A DNA stretch of 25,611 nucleotides from an uncultured bacterium (GCA_900547155.1 URFH01000034.1:1-25611), one strand, 5' to 3'; counted from the stretch's first letter, positions 1 through 9,213 are shown. Made by a program: numbers and translations. The notes: generated by a model from the sequence alone, not told the origin.

Positions 1-88
1 GTCCAAATCTATTGCGGAACCCTAGAAAACTTTTTTTATTCAATTTAAAAATATAATAAGTTAAAATTTATAATTCTGCAACAGGGCG

Positions 89-706
89 CTAAATAGCATC
101 TGTATTTTCGGGCAATTTTTGCACAGGGAGCGTTTTAAAGGTATTATTTTCAGGAACAACAATCCCCTTTTCAGGGTGAGCAAGGTCATATTTTCGCTGG
201 TGTTCAATAAGCATTTGCTCAATTTCGGTATAACCCTTGTTATGAGCGGTTTTTACATAAGGCCGTCTGAAAAACATCCGCTCTCTTTTTATATTTAGAT
301 TCGGGTCTTTGAGCATTTCCCTCACGACCTCAGTATAGCCATATTTTACAGCAAGATAAAGAGCGCTGTAGCCGCCCATTTTTTCAGTTTTGGGATTAGC
401 GCCATGTTCAAGCAGCAAAAGTGCGATATCCGGTCTTTTATAGCTCAAAGCATACACCAGCGGGCTCAACCCGCAATAAGTCTGGTCCAAATCGACTTTC
501 CCTGCCTCAACAAACAGTTTTACGGTTTCATAATCCTTTTTATTAATAAGGTAATACATAAACTGCTGATGGCTGCTTGCGGTCAACAGCCTTTCTGCGA
601 GCTTATCCGAAGCTTCATCCGGAGAAAGTGCTTTCGCCGGCGAAATAAAAGCCGTTAGAATGACTAAAACAACCAAAAAATTTTTCAATAGTTCAAAATG
701 ACGCAT
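89..706 (-). CDS. Secreted ankyrin-repeat protein
   Basis: This 205-residue protein begins with a short basic stretch and a hydrophobic segment (about residues 7-24) ending near SPAKA-LS, which looks like a signal peptide, so export across the inner membrane is expected. The rest carries about three ankyrin-like repeats (roughly residues 45-160), seen in phrases such as GLSPLVYALSYKRPDIALLL and GYSALYLAVKYGYTEVV. Ankyrin repeats usually bind other proteins; no catalytic motif is visible. The C-terminus is charged and proline-rich. The start ATG at 706 has a weak GGG-type ribosome binding site. It lies just downstream of tRNA-Lys on the same strand, so read-through from the tRNA promoter is possible. 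The partner is unknown. Confidence 0.8.
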   Translation of the reverse strand: MRHFELLKNFLVVLVILTAFISPAKALSPDEASDKLAERLLTASSHQQFMYYLINKKDYETVKLFVEAGKVDLDQTYCGLSPLVYALSYKRPDIALLLLEHGANPKTEKMGGYSALYLAVKYGYTEVVREMLKDPNLNIKRERMFFRRPYVKTAHNKGYTEIEQMLIEHQRKYDLAHPEKGIVVPENNTFKTLPVQKLPENTDAI

Positions 707-725
707 AAAACCCTATAAAAAAATT

Positions 726-798
726 TGCGTCACCCGCGATTCGAACGCGGGACCTATCCCTTAAAAGGGGAGTGCTCTACCTGCTGAGCTAGTGACGC
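726..798 (-). tRNA. tRNA-Lys (anticodon TTT)
   Basis: Read on the minus strand, the 73 bases fold as a full cloverleaf. The acceptor stem is GCGTCAC/GTGACGC, the D-stem GCTC/GAGC, the anticodon loop CTTTTAA and the T-arm CCGCG-TTCGAAT-CGCGG. The discriminator base is A and the 3' CCA is not encoded. Pair 27:43 is a C.T mismatch; all other stems pair. An imperfect copy of its 5' end lies about 95 bp upstream (see the composite repeat). Confidence 0.95.
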
Positions 799-912
799 AA
801 ATTTTTATTAAATTTTCAAGTCCTTTGGCTCAGCAGGTAGATTTTAATCTAACTTGCTCGGCTGTCGCCTCGCCGGGCTGAGCTAGTGACGCAAATTTTA
901 TTAAATTTTCAA
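777..912 (-). repeat. tRNA-Lys-derived composite repeat in the tRNA leader
   Basis: A direct repeat of about 35 bp occurs at 783-819 and 877-912, differing by one T in a T-run. It holds the first 16 bases of tRNA-Lys (GCGTCACTAGCTCAGC, minus strand) plus about 20 bp of AT-rich upstream sequence. Between the copies, 828-840 (gctcagcaggtag) is a perfect 13-base inverted copy of the tRNA D-arm region at 777-789. 838-851 is a small palindrome (tagatt/aatcta). The inserted stretch 852-878 is GC-rich, unlike its surroundings. The upstream copy is not a tRNA, because it diverges after the first half of the D-arm. Confidence 0.8.
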
Positions 913-968
913 TTTTTTACTGCCAAAACCAACTATTTTTAAAATCTATCAGTTCCGACTGCTTATAT

Positions 969-997
969 AACATAGCAAGAACATACTTTTACGTCAA
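969..997 (-). promoter_or_regulatory. Putative sigma-70 promoter for the tRNA-Lys unit
   Basis: On the minus strand TTGACG (992-997), a 17-base spacer and TATGTT (969-974) make a plausible -35/-10 pair. The predicted start near 962 gives a leader of about 160 nt before tRNA-Lys that contains the tRNA-derived composite repeat. Confidence 0.5.
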
Positions 998-1011
998 TAA
1001 TCTTTTTTAAA

Positions 1012-2298
<1,287 letters not shown>

Positions 2299-2328
2299 TT
2301 AATTAATCCTTTTCACCTCTACTTTTTA

Positions 2329-2383
2329 ATTATAGAACAAAAGGAACTGCTAAACTTCAGGAAGAAATGTAACGATATGTAAC
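2329..2383 (-). promoter_or_regulatory. Putative purA promoter with upstream direct repeat
   Basis: A perfect TATAAT (2329-2334, minus strand) stands about 30 bp before the purA start; the -35 is poor. Just upstream on the plus strand, ATGTAAC occurs twice exactly 10 bp apart (2367-2373 and 2377-2383), one helical turn. This spacing is typical of a tandem protein-binding site, and the weak -35 would fit an activator. No regulator can be named. Confidence 0.4.
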
Positions 2384-2457
2384 AAAAGTATATATTTTTG
2401 AAATAGTGAGGTTTGAATTTACGTTTATATAAATGTAAGAAGAAAAAAGGGCACATT

Positions 2458-2853
2458 ATGGCATTCGCAATCGCACAATGTACACAAACCAATTTGCTGG
2501 CGACGAAGTCAGATCTTGAAATGGAGATGACCTTTCTAACTCAGGAACTCATGCAGTTGTCAATGCAATCTCAGGCTATTATAGAACAGCAATCCCAGGA
2601 GGGTCAGTACTATATGAGCCAGCACACTGATGAAGAGGGCGTTGTTGACACTGCGGCGATAGAATATGTAAACAGTGACGCCTTTAACAAAAAATATGAC
2701 GCACTGCTGGCGGAAATTCAGGCAAAAGAACAAAAACTGCAGGTACGAAAACAGCAGATAGAACTAAAACAGCAGTCAATATCTGCACAAGAAGACAGCT
2801 GGCAGAAACTCGGAGACAAACACATCCAAAACGATTTCAAATACGGCAGTTAG
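2458..2853 (+). CDS. Small coiled-coil protein of unknown function
   Basis: This 131-residue protein has no motif I can name. It starts MAFAIAQCTQTNLLATKSDLE. It is rich in Gln and Glu, with heptad-like hydrophobic spacing suggesting two helical coiled-coil stretches (about residues 15-45 and 75-115) separated by an acidic turn (HTDEEGVVD). No signal peptide or membrane segment is evident. The ATG at 2458 is chosen because AAAAAAGGG lies just upstream; an in-frame ATG at 2413 would add a lysine-rich tail without a good ribosome site. The layout recalls small coiled-coil proteins found in several copies per Melainabacteria genome, but that is from memory. A strong terminator follows at once. 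Confidence 0.75.
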   Translation: MAFAIAQCTQTNLLATKSDLEMEMTFLTQELMQLSMQSQAIIEQQSQEGQYYMSQHTDEEGVVDTAAIEYVNSDAFNKKYDALLAEIQAKEQKLQVRKQQIELKQQSISAQEDSWQKLGDKHIQNDFKYGS

Positions 2854-2872
2854 CCTCCGAAAAGAAGAAAAT

Positions 2873-2904
2873 AAAAAGCTCCACAGATTATGTGGAGCTT
2901 TTTT
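2873..2904. terminator. Bidirectional intrinsic terminator
   Basis: A 13-bp perfect stem (aaaaagctccaca / tgtggagctttt) with loop gatta is flanked by A- and T-runs. It can therefore stop transcription both from the coiled-coil gene (plus) and from the HU gene (minus), which converge here. Confidence 0.9.
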
Positions 2905-2922
2905 AAGCTTATGAAAAACTTA

Positions 2923-3216
2923 CTACTTTTTAGCAGCGAGTTTTTTGTCAACAGCTTCTTTGAATTTTTTACCAGCTGAGAAAGCAGGAACAGTTTTTGC
3001 TGCGATTTTGATTTCTTTACCTGTTTGAGGGTTGCGGCCTGTTCTAGCTGCTCTTTTTCTGGATTCGAATGTACCGAAGCCGACCAAAGTAACTTTTTGT
3101 CCTTTAGCAACAGTTTTTTCAACAGTTTCCATCCAGGCGTTGATAACGTCAGATGCTTCTTTTTGAGTAACTTTAGCTAATTTTGAAACTTCTTGTACTA
3201 ATTCTTCTTTGTTCAT
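2923..3216 (-). CDS. hup: HU family DNA-binding protein
   Basis: HU is a small basic nucleoid protein that bends and compacts DNA as a dimer. The 97 residues match the full fold: the N-terminal helices begin MNKEELVQEVSK, the beta-arm core contains VGFGTFESRKRAARTGRNP, then TGKEI, and the tail is KFKEAVDKK. The arm proline that intercalates DNA is in RNPQTG. The C-terminus ends in a short Lys/Ala tail. The ATG at 3216 follows AAAAGGGG. A clear promoter lies at 3252-3279 and a shared terminator at 2873-2904, so it is a single-gene unit. HU versus IHF subunit is judged from overall similarity and the absence of partner genes. Confidence 0.95.
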   Translation of the reverse strand: MNKEELVQEVSKLAKVTQKEASDVINAWMETVEKTVAKGQKVTLVGFGTFESRKRAARTGRNPQTGKEIKIAAKTVPAFSAGKKFKEAVDKKLAAKK

Positions 3217-3251
3217 AGTATTTAAACCCCTTTTCTAAAATGTACATTATT

Positions 3252-3279
3252 ATTATATTTGAATCCTGAAGAATGGCAA
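3252..3279 (-). promoter_or_regulatory. HU gene promoter
   Basis: On the minus strand TTGCCA (3274-3279), a 16-base spacer and a perfect TATAAT (3252-3257) lie about 36 bp before the HU start codon. This is a strong sigma-70 type match. Confidence 0.7.
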
Positions 3280-3386
3280 GTGTTTTTTTTCATACAAACA
3301 GCTGTTTTTTTAATAGTTTGTTTAAAATCCGTTTTCTTCCTTTACAAAGAGGGAAAAAGTTTTTAAAATGTAATAAAGGACAAAGT

Positions 3387-3950
3387 ATGGAAAAGAAATT
3401 CGGATTTTCGCTTGCAGAAGCGCTTATAACACTCCTCATAATTGCACTGATAACCGTATTATCCGCGCCTGTCATCACAAAAAAAGCAAGAAAACGTGAA
3501 GACACGAACATGTGGACGTTTGTAAAAAACAAAAACAAATATATTTATCCAACAAACAACAACGATATCATGCTCGGCTCAACAAAACAGCCAAAAGGCA
3601 TTGTGGTAAACGGCGTTCTTGTTTTTAAGAACACTAAAGGCGAAACCATCGGCTGGATTGCAGAAGACGGAACAAATTCCTTTACCCTCGGAAATCAAGG
3701 CATGGCTTTGCCCTCAATTTCCGATGAGGATATGAAAAAGCTTGTTGAGCAGGTTCAAAAGAGCATTGACGTGAATAAACTCACCCAACAGGTGCAAAAT
3801 GCCGGAAAAATTGCAGAAAAAACCGCCCCGAAGCCCGTTTCAGGCAATAATGAGCATGCTCAAAACAACAGCGTACAAAGCACCGATTTGAATATCGATA
3901 TCAATGCGCTAATGAACACAATTAATCAGATAAACAGTCAGCAGAGGTAA
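3387..3950 (+). CDS. Type IV prepilin-like protein
   Basis: The 187-residue protein has a class III (prepilin) leader. MEKKFG is followed by FSLAEALITLLIIALITVL, with cleavage expected after Gly6 and the conserved glutamate at mature position 5. The hydrophobic helix both anchors the protein in the membrane and would pack in a pilus or pseudopilus. The remainder is polar, with an Asn/Gln-rich C-terminal third and little predicted globular structure, unlike major pilins. The ATG at 3387 has AAAGGA six bases upstream; longer in-frame starts lack this. The next gene begins six bases after the stop and its ribosome site overlaps the end of this one, so the two are co-translated. Confidence 0.85.
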   Translation: MEKKFGFSLAEALITLLIIALITVLSAPVITKKARKREDTNMWTFVKNKNKYIYPTNNNDIMLGSTKQPKGIVVNGVLVFKNTKGETIGWIAEDGTNSFTLGNQGMALPSISDEDMKKLVEQVQKSIDVNKLTQQVQNAGKIAEKTAPKPVSGNNEHAQNNSVQSTDLNIDINALMNTINQINSQQR

Positions 3951-3956
3951 TTAATT

Positions 3957-4409
3957 ATGATAAAACCATGGAATGAATATTTTATAGAGATTGCAAAAAC
4001 CTGCTCAACCCGCTCAAACTGCTTCAGAGCGAAAGTAGGCGCGGTAATTGTCGGCGAAGACAAAAAAATCAAAGCAACCGGCTACAACGGCACCCCGTCA
4101 AAAGTTATTTCCTGCTATGAGCTGGGAAAATGCTACAGAATGGAGAACAACATTCCATCCGGAACAATGTACGAAACCTGCCGCAGCATCCATGCCGAGC
4201 AAAACGCTATAATTCAGGCTGGTCAGGATAGATGCCAGAACGCAACAATGTATATTTACGGGCATGAATTTATCTGCATTCTTTGCAAAAGATTTATTGT
4301 TCAGGCCGGAATAAAAGATGTTTATCTTTTAAAAGATGAAAATTCGCACATGAAGCATATTTCTGTAGAAGAAATCCGAAAAGAGCTCAGCGAATCCTTT
4401 AAAGTGTAG
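3957..4409 (+). CDS. dCMP deaminase-like zinc deaminase (ComEB type)
   Basis: This 150-residue protein belongs to the cytidine/deoxycytidylate deaminase superfamily. It has the zinc and proton-shuttle motif HAE (79-81) and a second pair of cysteines C-I-L-C (107-110). The early block RAKVGAVIV and the substrate loop TGYNGTP fit dCMP deaminases, which turn dCMP into dUMP for thymidylate synthesis. The usual proline before the first zinc cysteine is Ile here. Additional cysteines (53, 59, 75) resemble the extra zinc site of the ComEB/T4 group. It is coupled to the upstream prepilin gene and its last 11 bases overlap the convergent gene 4399-5001. Confidence 0.88.
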   Translation: MIKPWNEYFIEIAKTCSTRSNCFRAKVGAVIVGEDKKIKATGYNGTPSKVISCYELGKCYRMENNIPSGTMYETCRSIHAEQNAIIQAGQDRCQNATMYIYGHEFICILCKRFIVQAGIKDVYLLKDENSHMKHISVEEIRKELSESFKV

Positions 4410-5001
4410 AAAAAATCAGCTCTTTTATTTCAAAAAGTTCTTCCAGACGGCCGGATTTAGTTACTGTTTCTATTTTTTCCAGAATCCGGGCGAGTTCGGG
4501 CGGTGCGGGCTCTTTTATAACCCCGGGCAGCTCAATTTGCGAGGTATTTTTTACCTCTTTAAAATTCTTGTTAATCGTAAGAAAATCTTTATAAACAGTC
4601 AAAATCTCCAGCCATTCTTCTGGAAATTCTTCTGATTTGCCGGTATAATACGCGCAATCTTTGGGATATTTTTCGTAATAAGCCAGCATGGCGTTGATTT
4701 CATAAAAAACATCTTCATCAGGAACTTCCTGTCCGAAAAAAGCATTATTCAAGATTTCTTTTGGTTCGGATTTAAAGTTAAATTTTATAAAAACAGCCCA
4801 CAGCAGGCAGCCAAGGTAAAATGCGGTAGAATTTTCAAACAATTTACAGAGTTTTTGACGCTGCATTTGGAACTGGACTTTTTTGCGGTTGAATTGCTTT
4901 ATTGTCCCTAAAAATGCATTAAATGACTCAAGGCAATCCGAAAAAACATAAGTATGAGCTGAATAGCCCGGGTCAAAGGGGACACCGTGTTCAAAATCCA
5001 T
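4399..5001 (-). CDS. Conserved-looking hypothetical protein
   Basis: I do not recognise this 200-residue protein. It is acidic and rich in aromatic residues (Phe, Tyr), mostly helical in appearance, with no signal peptide. A hydrophobic stretch near residues 58-72 (AFYLGCLLWAVFIKF) could be a buried helix or a membrane-associated segment. A proline-rich linker (IKEPAPPEL) precedes a C-terminal helical tail. The ATG at 5001 has GGAGG ten bases upstream, which supports translation. It follows tRNA-Arg on the same strand by about 47 bp, so it may share that promoter. Its 3' end overlaps the deaminase gene tail-to-tail. Confidence 0.7.
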   Translation of the reverse strand: MDFEHGVPFDPGYSAHTYVFSDCLESFNAFLGTIKQFNRKKVQFQMQRQKLCKLFENSTAFYLGCLLWAVFIKFNFKSEPKEILNNAFFGQEVPDEDVFYEINAMLAYYEKYPKDCAYYTGKSEEFPEEWLEILTVYKDFLTINKNFKEVKNTSQIELPGVIKEPAPPELARILEKIETVTKSGRLEELFEIKELIFSTL

Positions 5002-5048
5002 TGTTTTGAGCCTCCTTGCTGCGTATTTTTTGTGTTTTTTTTATTATA

Positions 5049-5122
5049 CGTGCCCGGGGAGGGTCGAACTCCCGGCCTGCAGCTTCGGAGACTGCCGCTC
5101 TATCCTGCTGAGCTACGGGCAC
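5049..5122 (-). tRNA. tRNA-Arg (anticodon CCG)
   Basis: On the minus strand the 74 bases fold as a cloverleaf. The acceptor is GTGCCCG/CGGGCAC with discriminator G, the D-stem GCTC/GAGC, the anticodon arm GCAGT-CTCCGAA-GCTGC and the T-arm GGGAG-TTCGACC-CTCCC. Anticodon CCG reads CGG. CCA is not encoded. Confidence 0.95.
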
Positions 5123-5138
5123 ATAAAAATACTTTCCA

Positions 5139-5161
5139 ATTATAACATGCTGCTATATAAT
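5139..5161. promoter_or_regulatory. Divergent -10 elements between tRNA-Arg and the HIT gene
   Basis: Two perfect TATAAT boxes point away from each other: 5139-5144 on the minus strand (start about 10 bases before tRNA-Arg) and 5156-5161 on the plus strand (start just before the HIT ribosome site). Both lack a good -35, so the call rests on the -10 boxes and their position. Confidence 0.4.
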
Positions 5162-5180
5162 TATATTATAGGTGAAAATA

Positions 5181-5519
5181 ATGAAAGATAAAAACTGTAT
5201 ATTTTGTAAAATAGCAAATGGTGATATTCCGGTTGAGCCGGTATGGGAAAATGAAAAAGTTTTTGCATTCAAAGATGCAGATCCGCAGGCTCCCGTGCAC
5301 ATACTGGTTGTACCGAAAGACCATTACGCATCATTAAATGAGCTGGACGACAAAAATCTAATGGGTGAGCTGATAAACGGCGTTAAATCCGCAGCAAAAG
5401 CCCTGGGGCTAAAAGAATACAGAACAGTCCTCAACACAGGCGAAAGCGCAGGTCAAACTGTTTTTCATCTCCATTTTCATGTGTTGTCCGGACGTGATTT
5501 CAACTGGCCGCCGGGCTAA
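5181..5519 (+). CDS. HIT family nucleotide-binding hydrolase
   Basis: The 112-residue protein is a histidine-triad (HINT/PKCI) member, which hydrolyses nucleoside phosphoramidates or adenylylated compounds. The catalytic triad is seen as HLHFHVL near the C-terminus, followed by the family ending GRDFNWPPG. The N-terminal CIFCKI with a later histidine is the zinc motif common in this group, and PVHILVVPKDHYAS is the nucleotide-pocket strand. The start is set to the ATG at 5181 with AGGTG at proper distance; a GTG nine bases earlier lies inside that ribosome site. The TPR gene starts 12 bases after the stop, so the two probably form one transcript. Confidence 0.95.
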   Translation: MKDKNCIFCKIANGDIPVEPVWENEKVFAFKDADPQAPVHILVVPKDHYASLNELDDKNLMGELINGVKSAAKALGLKEYRTVLNTGESAGQTVFHLHFHVLSGRDFNWPPG

Positions 5520-5531
5520 AGAAGGTAATTA

Positions 5532-7166
5532 ATGTTTATATTTGATAATCCGCCACTATTATTTTTAATATTGACACTGGTCTTAGCTGCCGCATATATG
5601 TTCCTCAGGATTAACGAAGAAGTTACGGGAAAAGGCGGCGTAAAAAAATTAGGCATCTCACCCGATGACGCCTATATTGAAATGCAAACCTGTCTGGCCA
5701 ACAGAGACCATAAATCAGCACAATTATTTGCGCTTAAATACCTCGAAGCTGACCCGATGTTCAACGATTTAAGACGATTGCTTATCAAATCTTACATTGA
5801 TTCACACAAAGAATATGACGCAATAAATCAGCTCTTAATTCTTGTAAAAAACGCTCCGGACGACGCTAAAGCATATTTGCAGCTGGGAGTGCTTTATCAG
5901 AATACAAAACAGAACAAAAAAGCCATAAATTATTATAATGAAGTTCTCAGACGCGATGATTCGAATATTTTGGTGCTAAAAAACCTCGGACAGCTCTACA
6001 TAAGCGAACGACAGATGGATTCAGCACTAAAAATATACAAACAGCTGCTTCAAAATTTTGAAGATGAAAAAGATAAAGTTGAATTTTACCCGATAATGGG
6101 CGATTTATACGCGTCGCAGGGCGAAAACAAGCAGGCGCTCGATTTTTATAAAAAAGCTTTTAAATACCAGCCCACGAATATTGAAATCGTAAAAGCCAGC
6201 AGAAAAATATACGCAAGGCTCAAAGACACCGATAATATGCTCAGGCTTTCCAAAAAACTCATTGCAATGGCGCCGGGAAATTACGATTATTATAATGATT
6301 TGATACAGGCGCTTTTTGACCTGAAAAAGTATGACGAAGCCCTTAACTACGCCAACAAGGCAATGGAGCTCGACAGCAAAGACGAAAAGCAATTGATGAG
6401 CATGATTGCAAAGATTTATACATACACCGGAAAAGCCGAAGAAGCCGTTGATATCCTTGAAAATAAGGTTATGGTTGACCCGAGGGATGTTGATATGGTT
6501 CAGGCTTATGCAATGGCACAATGTATGAATAAAAACTACGAAGAGGGTGTAAAATTATGCCTTGACGCCATAGAAATAGCTGTTCCGGCAGGAGTAATCA
6601 AGCTCCAGAACACAATCAGCAACATTCTTTGCGAAAATGCCGTAGATTTATTAGAAAGTGGCGATACAGGCGGGGCTTTTGAAAAATTCACGGAAGCCGT
6701 GCAATACAACAGCGACAATCCGGAGATTTACTTCAAGCTCTGTGACGCAAACCGCAGGGTAAAAAACTACTCCGAAGCCCTGAAACAGTGCAAACGCGCA
6801 ATCGAGCTTTCTCCAGAGGACAGCAGGTATTATGTTTACCTCGGCGACATATATGTTGACCTGCAAAACTACATAGAAGCCATTCAACACTACAAAGAAG
6901 CAGTAGATATCGACCCGAGAAATGCCACTGCACACGCAAAACTCGGCATTTTGCAGGCTAAAGGGCACCAGTACGAAGCCGGAATCAAATCCCTGCAAGC
7001 CGCACTTTCTATTGATGAAAATAATCCTGACACAAGATACAATCTCGCGCTTATTTATGAGCTTCAAGGTAACATAGAAGAAGCAAAAATCGAATACAAA
7101 AAAGTTTTGAGCCTTGACCCGAATCACGCAGAAGCGCTCAACAACTTACAAATTCTTGGAGAATAG
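5532..7166 (+). CDS. Membrane-anchored TPR protein
   Basis: The 544-residue protein starts with one transmembrane helix (about residues 7-26) followed by a charged linker. It then runs to the end as a chain of roughly 12-14 tetratricopeptide repeats. Typical repeats include AYLQLGVLYQNTKQNKKAI, IYFKLCDANRRVKNYSEAL and TRYNLALIYELQGNIEEA. TPR arrays form superhelical scaffolds for protein complexes; nothing catalytic is visible. The repeats probably face the cytoplasm, because only a few residues precede the helix. GAAGG upstream of the ATG and the 12-bp gap tie it to the HIT gene. The target complex cannot be named. A terminator follows directly. Confidence 0.9.
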   Translation: MFIFDNPPLLFLILTLVLAAAYMFLRINEEVTGKGGVKKLGISPDDAYIEMQTCLANRDHKSAQLFALKYLEADPMFNDLRRLLIKSYIDSHKEYDAINQLLILVKNAPDDAKAYLQLGVLYQNTKQNKKAINYYNEVLRRDDSNILVLKNLGQLYISERQMDSALKIYKQLLQNFEDEKDKVEFYPIMGDLYASQGENKQALDFYKKAFKYQPTNIEIVKASRKIYARLKDTDNMLRLSKKLIAMAPGNYDYYNDLIQALFDLKKYDEALNYANKAMELDSKDEKQLMSMIAKIYTYTGKAEEAVDILENKVMVDPRDVDMVQAYAMAQCMNKNYEEGVKLCLDAIEIAVPAGVIKLQNTISNILCENAVDLLESGDTGGAFEKFTEAVQYNSDNPEIYFKLCDANRRVKNYSEALKQCKRAIELSPEDSRYYVYLGDIYVDLQNYIEAIQHYKEAVDIDPRNATAHAKLGILQAKGHQYEAGIKSLQAALSIDENNPDTRYNLALIYELQGNIEEAKIEYKKVLSLDPNHAEALNNLQILGE

Positions 7167-7171
7167 CATTA

Positions 7172-7199
7172 AAAAAACGACCTTTAAAGGCCGTTTTTT
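7172..7199. terminator. Bidirectional intrinsic terminator
   Basis: AAAAAACGACC-TTTAAAGGCCGTTTTTT forms a long near-perfect palindrome lying between the convergent TPR gene and clpX. The single non-paired position is A.C on the plus strand but G.U on the minus strand, so it should be slightly stronger as the clpX terminator. Confidence 0.85.
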
Positions 7200-7213
7200 A
7201 TTATTATTGAGTT

Positions 7214-8539
7214 TTAAGCGATTTCTTCTTCTGATTCCTGAACAGGCTGGGGCTGTTTGTTAGGAAGTTTTATCAACTCGGCCACTTTATCGCGCTTATT
7301 GACCATCTCAGCTGTTATTGTGAACTCTTTAACATCTTTTTGCGACGGAATTTCATACATAACGTTGAGCATAAGTTCTTCAACAATAGAGCGCAGCGCG
7401 CGTGCGCCGGTTTTTCGCTTAATTGCCTCTTTTGCGATAAGTTCAATAGCCTCGGGCTCAAATTTAAGCTCAACATCGTCCATCTGCAAGAGACACTGAT
7501 ACTGTTTCAGAATTGCGTTTTTGGGCTCGGTGAGAATCATCTTCAAAGTAGCCTCATCCAGCTGGTCAAGAACCGCATAGATAGGAACACGGCCGATAAA
7601 CTCCGGAATAAGACCGAATTTCAACAAATCTTCGGGCTGGAGCTTTTTGAGCATTTTTTGCGCTGCAATCTCTTTTTCTGCTGCGGTTGCAGGTGCCTTT
7701 GCGCCGAATCCGAGAGAAGTGCCTTCACCGGCTCTTCTTTCAACGATTTTATCCAGTCCGACGAACGCACCGCCAACGATAAACAAAATATTTTTGGTAT
7801 CAATCTGGATAAATTCCTGATGCGGGTGTTTTCTGCCGCCTTGAGGAGGAACATTTGCGACCGTTCCCTCAATCATTTTCAAAAGCGCCTGCTGAACGCC
7901 TTCACCGCTTACATCGCGGGTAATGCTGGGGTTTTCTGACTTTCTGGCGATTTTATCGATTTCATCAATGTAAATAATACCGCGTTCGGCTTTTTGTGCA
8001 TCAAAATCAGCACTTTGATAAAGCCTCAAGAGGATATTTTCAACATCATCACCCACATAGCCTGCTTCTGTGAGCGTAGTCGCGTCAGCAACCGCAAAGG
8101 GCACATCAAGCATTTTTGCCAGCGTTTGCGCAAGGAGCGTTTTTCCGGAACCGGTAGGCCCAACCAGCAAAATATTACTTTTTTGGATTTCAATACCTGA
8201 ATCATCGCCTTTTGCATTATGCGCAATACGTTTATAATGGTTGTAAACAGCGACTGACAGCACTTTTTTTGCGTCATCCTGTCCGACGATGTTTTCGTCG
8301 AGATATGCCTTGATTTCGTGAGGTTTCGGGATATTGGTGAGGTCCGTAGGCGATTTTTCGGCGCCTTCTCCTTTTTCTTTGTCTTTATTTTCAAAGAATT
8401 CCTCATCAAGTATTTCATTACACAATTCTACGCATTCATCGCAGATATAAACCTCGGGGCCGGCAATTAATTTTTTCACCTGGTCCTGGGTTTTTCCGCA
8501 AAATGAACATTTCAAGCGGCTGTCATCGTGTTTAACCAT
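7214..8539 (-). CDS. clpX: ClpX, ATP-dependent unfoldase of ClpXP
   Basis: ClpX is the hexameric AAA+ unfoldase that selects substrates and feeds them to ClpP. The 441 residues show every hallmark. There is a zinc-binding N-domain (Cys 11, 14, 33, 36), Walker A GPTGSGKT (127-134), the pore loop GYVG, Walker B with IIYIDEIDK, the RKH loop in GRKHPHQ, the ClpP-docking tripeptide LGF in TSLGFGAK, and sensor-2 TGARALRSI. The C-terminus is an acidic, Gln/Pro-rich tail. AGGAG precedes the ATG at 8539. It is the last gene of tig-clpP-clpX, 56 bp after clpP, and ends at the terminator at 7172-7199. Confidence 0.98.
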   Translation of the reverse strand: MVKHDDSRLKCSFCGKTQDQVKKLIAGPEVYICDECVELCNEILDEEFFENKDKEKGEGAEKSPTDLTNIPKPHEIKAYLDENIVGQDDAKKVLSVAVYNHYKRIAHNAKGDDSGIEIQKSNILLVGPTGSGKTLLAQTLAKMLDVPFAVADATTLTEAGYVGDDVENILLRLYQSADFDAQKAERGIIYIDEIDKIARKSENPSITRDVSGEGVQQALLKMIEGTVANVPPQGGRKHPHQEFIQIDTKNILFIVGGAFVGLDKIVERRAGEGTSLGFGAKAPATAAEKEIAAQKMLKKLQPEDLLKFGLIPEFIGRVPIYAVLDQLDEATLKMILTEPKNAILKQYQCLLQMDDVELKFEPEAIELIAKEAIKRKTGARALRSIVEELMLNVMYEIPSQKDVKEFTITAEMVNKRDKVAELIKLPNKQPQPVQESEEEIA

Positions 8540-8595
8540 TTATTTATCTCCTGATTTAATTTTGTCGTTTCGGATTGGCACCGAAATCGCAAATT

Positions 8596-9195
8596 TTATT
8601 CGTGTTTCGCTGTTTTTTCTATTGAAACAACTTTGTCAATCATACCATACTCAAGAGCCTCCTCAGGAGTCATGATATAATCTCTGTCAGTATCTTTTTC
8701 AATCTTTTTGATTGATTGGCCTGTATTTGCAGCCAATATTTCGTTCAAGGACTTTTTAATTCTGATGATTTCAGCCGCTTGAATTTCAATATCGGTTGCC
8801 TGACCCTGTGCACCGCCCAGAGGCTGGTGAATAAGAACTCTGGAGTGCGGAAGCGCAAGTCTTTTGCCTTTTGTACCTGAAGAAAGCAAAAATGCGCCCA
8901 TACTAGCCGCCTGACCGAGGCAGATAGTAGAAACATCAGCGCGGATATGCTGCATTGTATCATAAATTGCAAAACCCGCAGTAACGCTTCCTCCGGGGCT
9001 GTTGATATAGAGCATAATATCTTTTTCCGGATTTTCACTGTCAAGCAGAAGCATCTGCGCAACTACAAGGTTAGCTACCATATCATCAATCGGGGTTCCC
9101 AAAAAGATGATTCTTTCTCTCAATAATCTTGAGAAAATATCAAATGCGCGTTCGCCGCGGCTTGATTGTTCTACAACTGTTGGTACAAAGCTCAT
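8596..9195 (-). CDS. clpP: ClpP, proteolytic subunit of ClpXP
   Basis: ClpP is the serine peptidase that forms a double heptameric barrel and degrades proteins unfolded by ClpX. The length of 199 residues is typical. The catalytic triad is Ser98 (GQAASMGAF), His123 ([10 protein letters not shown]) and Asp172 (DTDRDYIM). The oxyanion motif [10 protein letters not shown] is intact. The N-terminus ([16 protein letters not shown]) fits the short propeptide and axial loop of bacterial ClpP. The ATG follows AAGAAAGGG. It lies 18 bp after tig, consistent with one operon. No sign of a second ClpP or of a non-catalytic paralogue is seen here. Confidence 0.98.
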   Translation of the reverse strand: MSFVPTVVEQSSRGERAFDIFSRLLRERIIFLGTPIDDMVANLVVAQMLLLDSENPEKDIMLYINSPGGSVTAGFAIYDTMQHIRADVSTICLGQAASMGAFLLSSGTKGKRLALPHSRVLIHQPLGGAQGQATDIEIQAAEIIRIKKSLNEILAANTGQSIKKIEKDTDRDYIMTPEEALEYGMIDKVVSIEKTAKHE

Positions 9196-9213
9196 AATCT
9201 GCCCTTTCTTATA

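Noticed and set aside
838..892. The 852-878 GC-rich stretch as a member of the 103-bp repeat family
   Set aside because: It shares only CTAGCTC with the repeat loop and then diverges; arms and spacer are absent.
877..912. Second tRNA-Lys gene
   Set aside because: Only the acceptor 5' strand and half the D-arm are present; there is no anticodon or T-arm.
5006..5191. 61-residue plus-strand reading frame
   Set aside because: It runs antisense through tRNA-Arg and into the HIT start region; no coding character.
7340..7939. 199-residue frame antisense to clpX
   Set aside because: It is a shadow of clpX, which has complete family motifs on the other strand.
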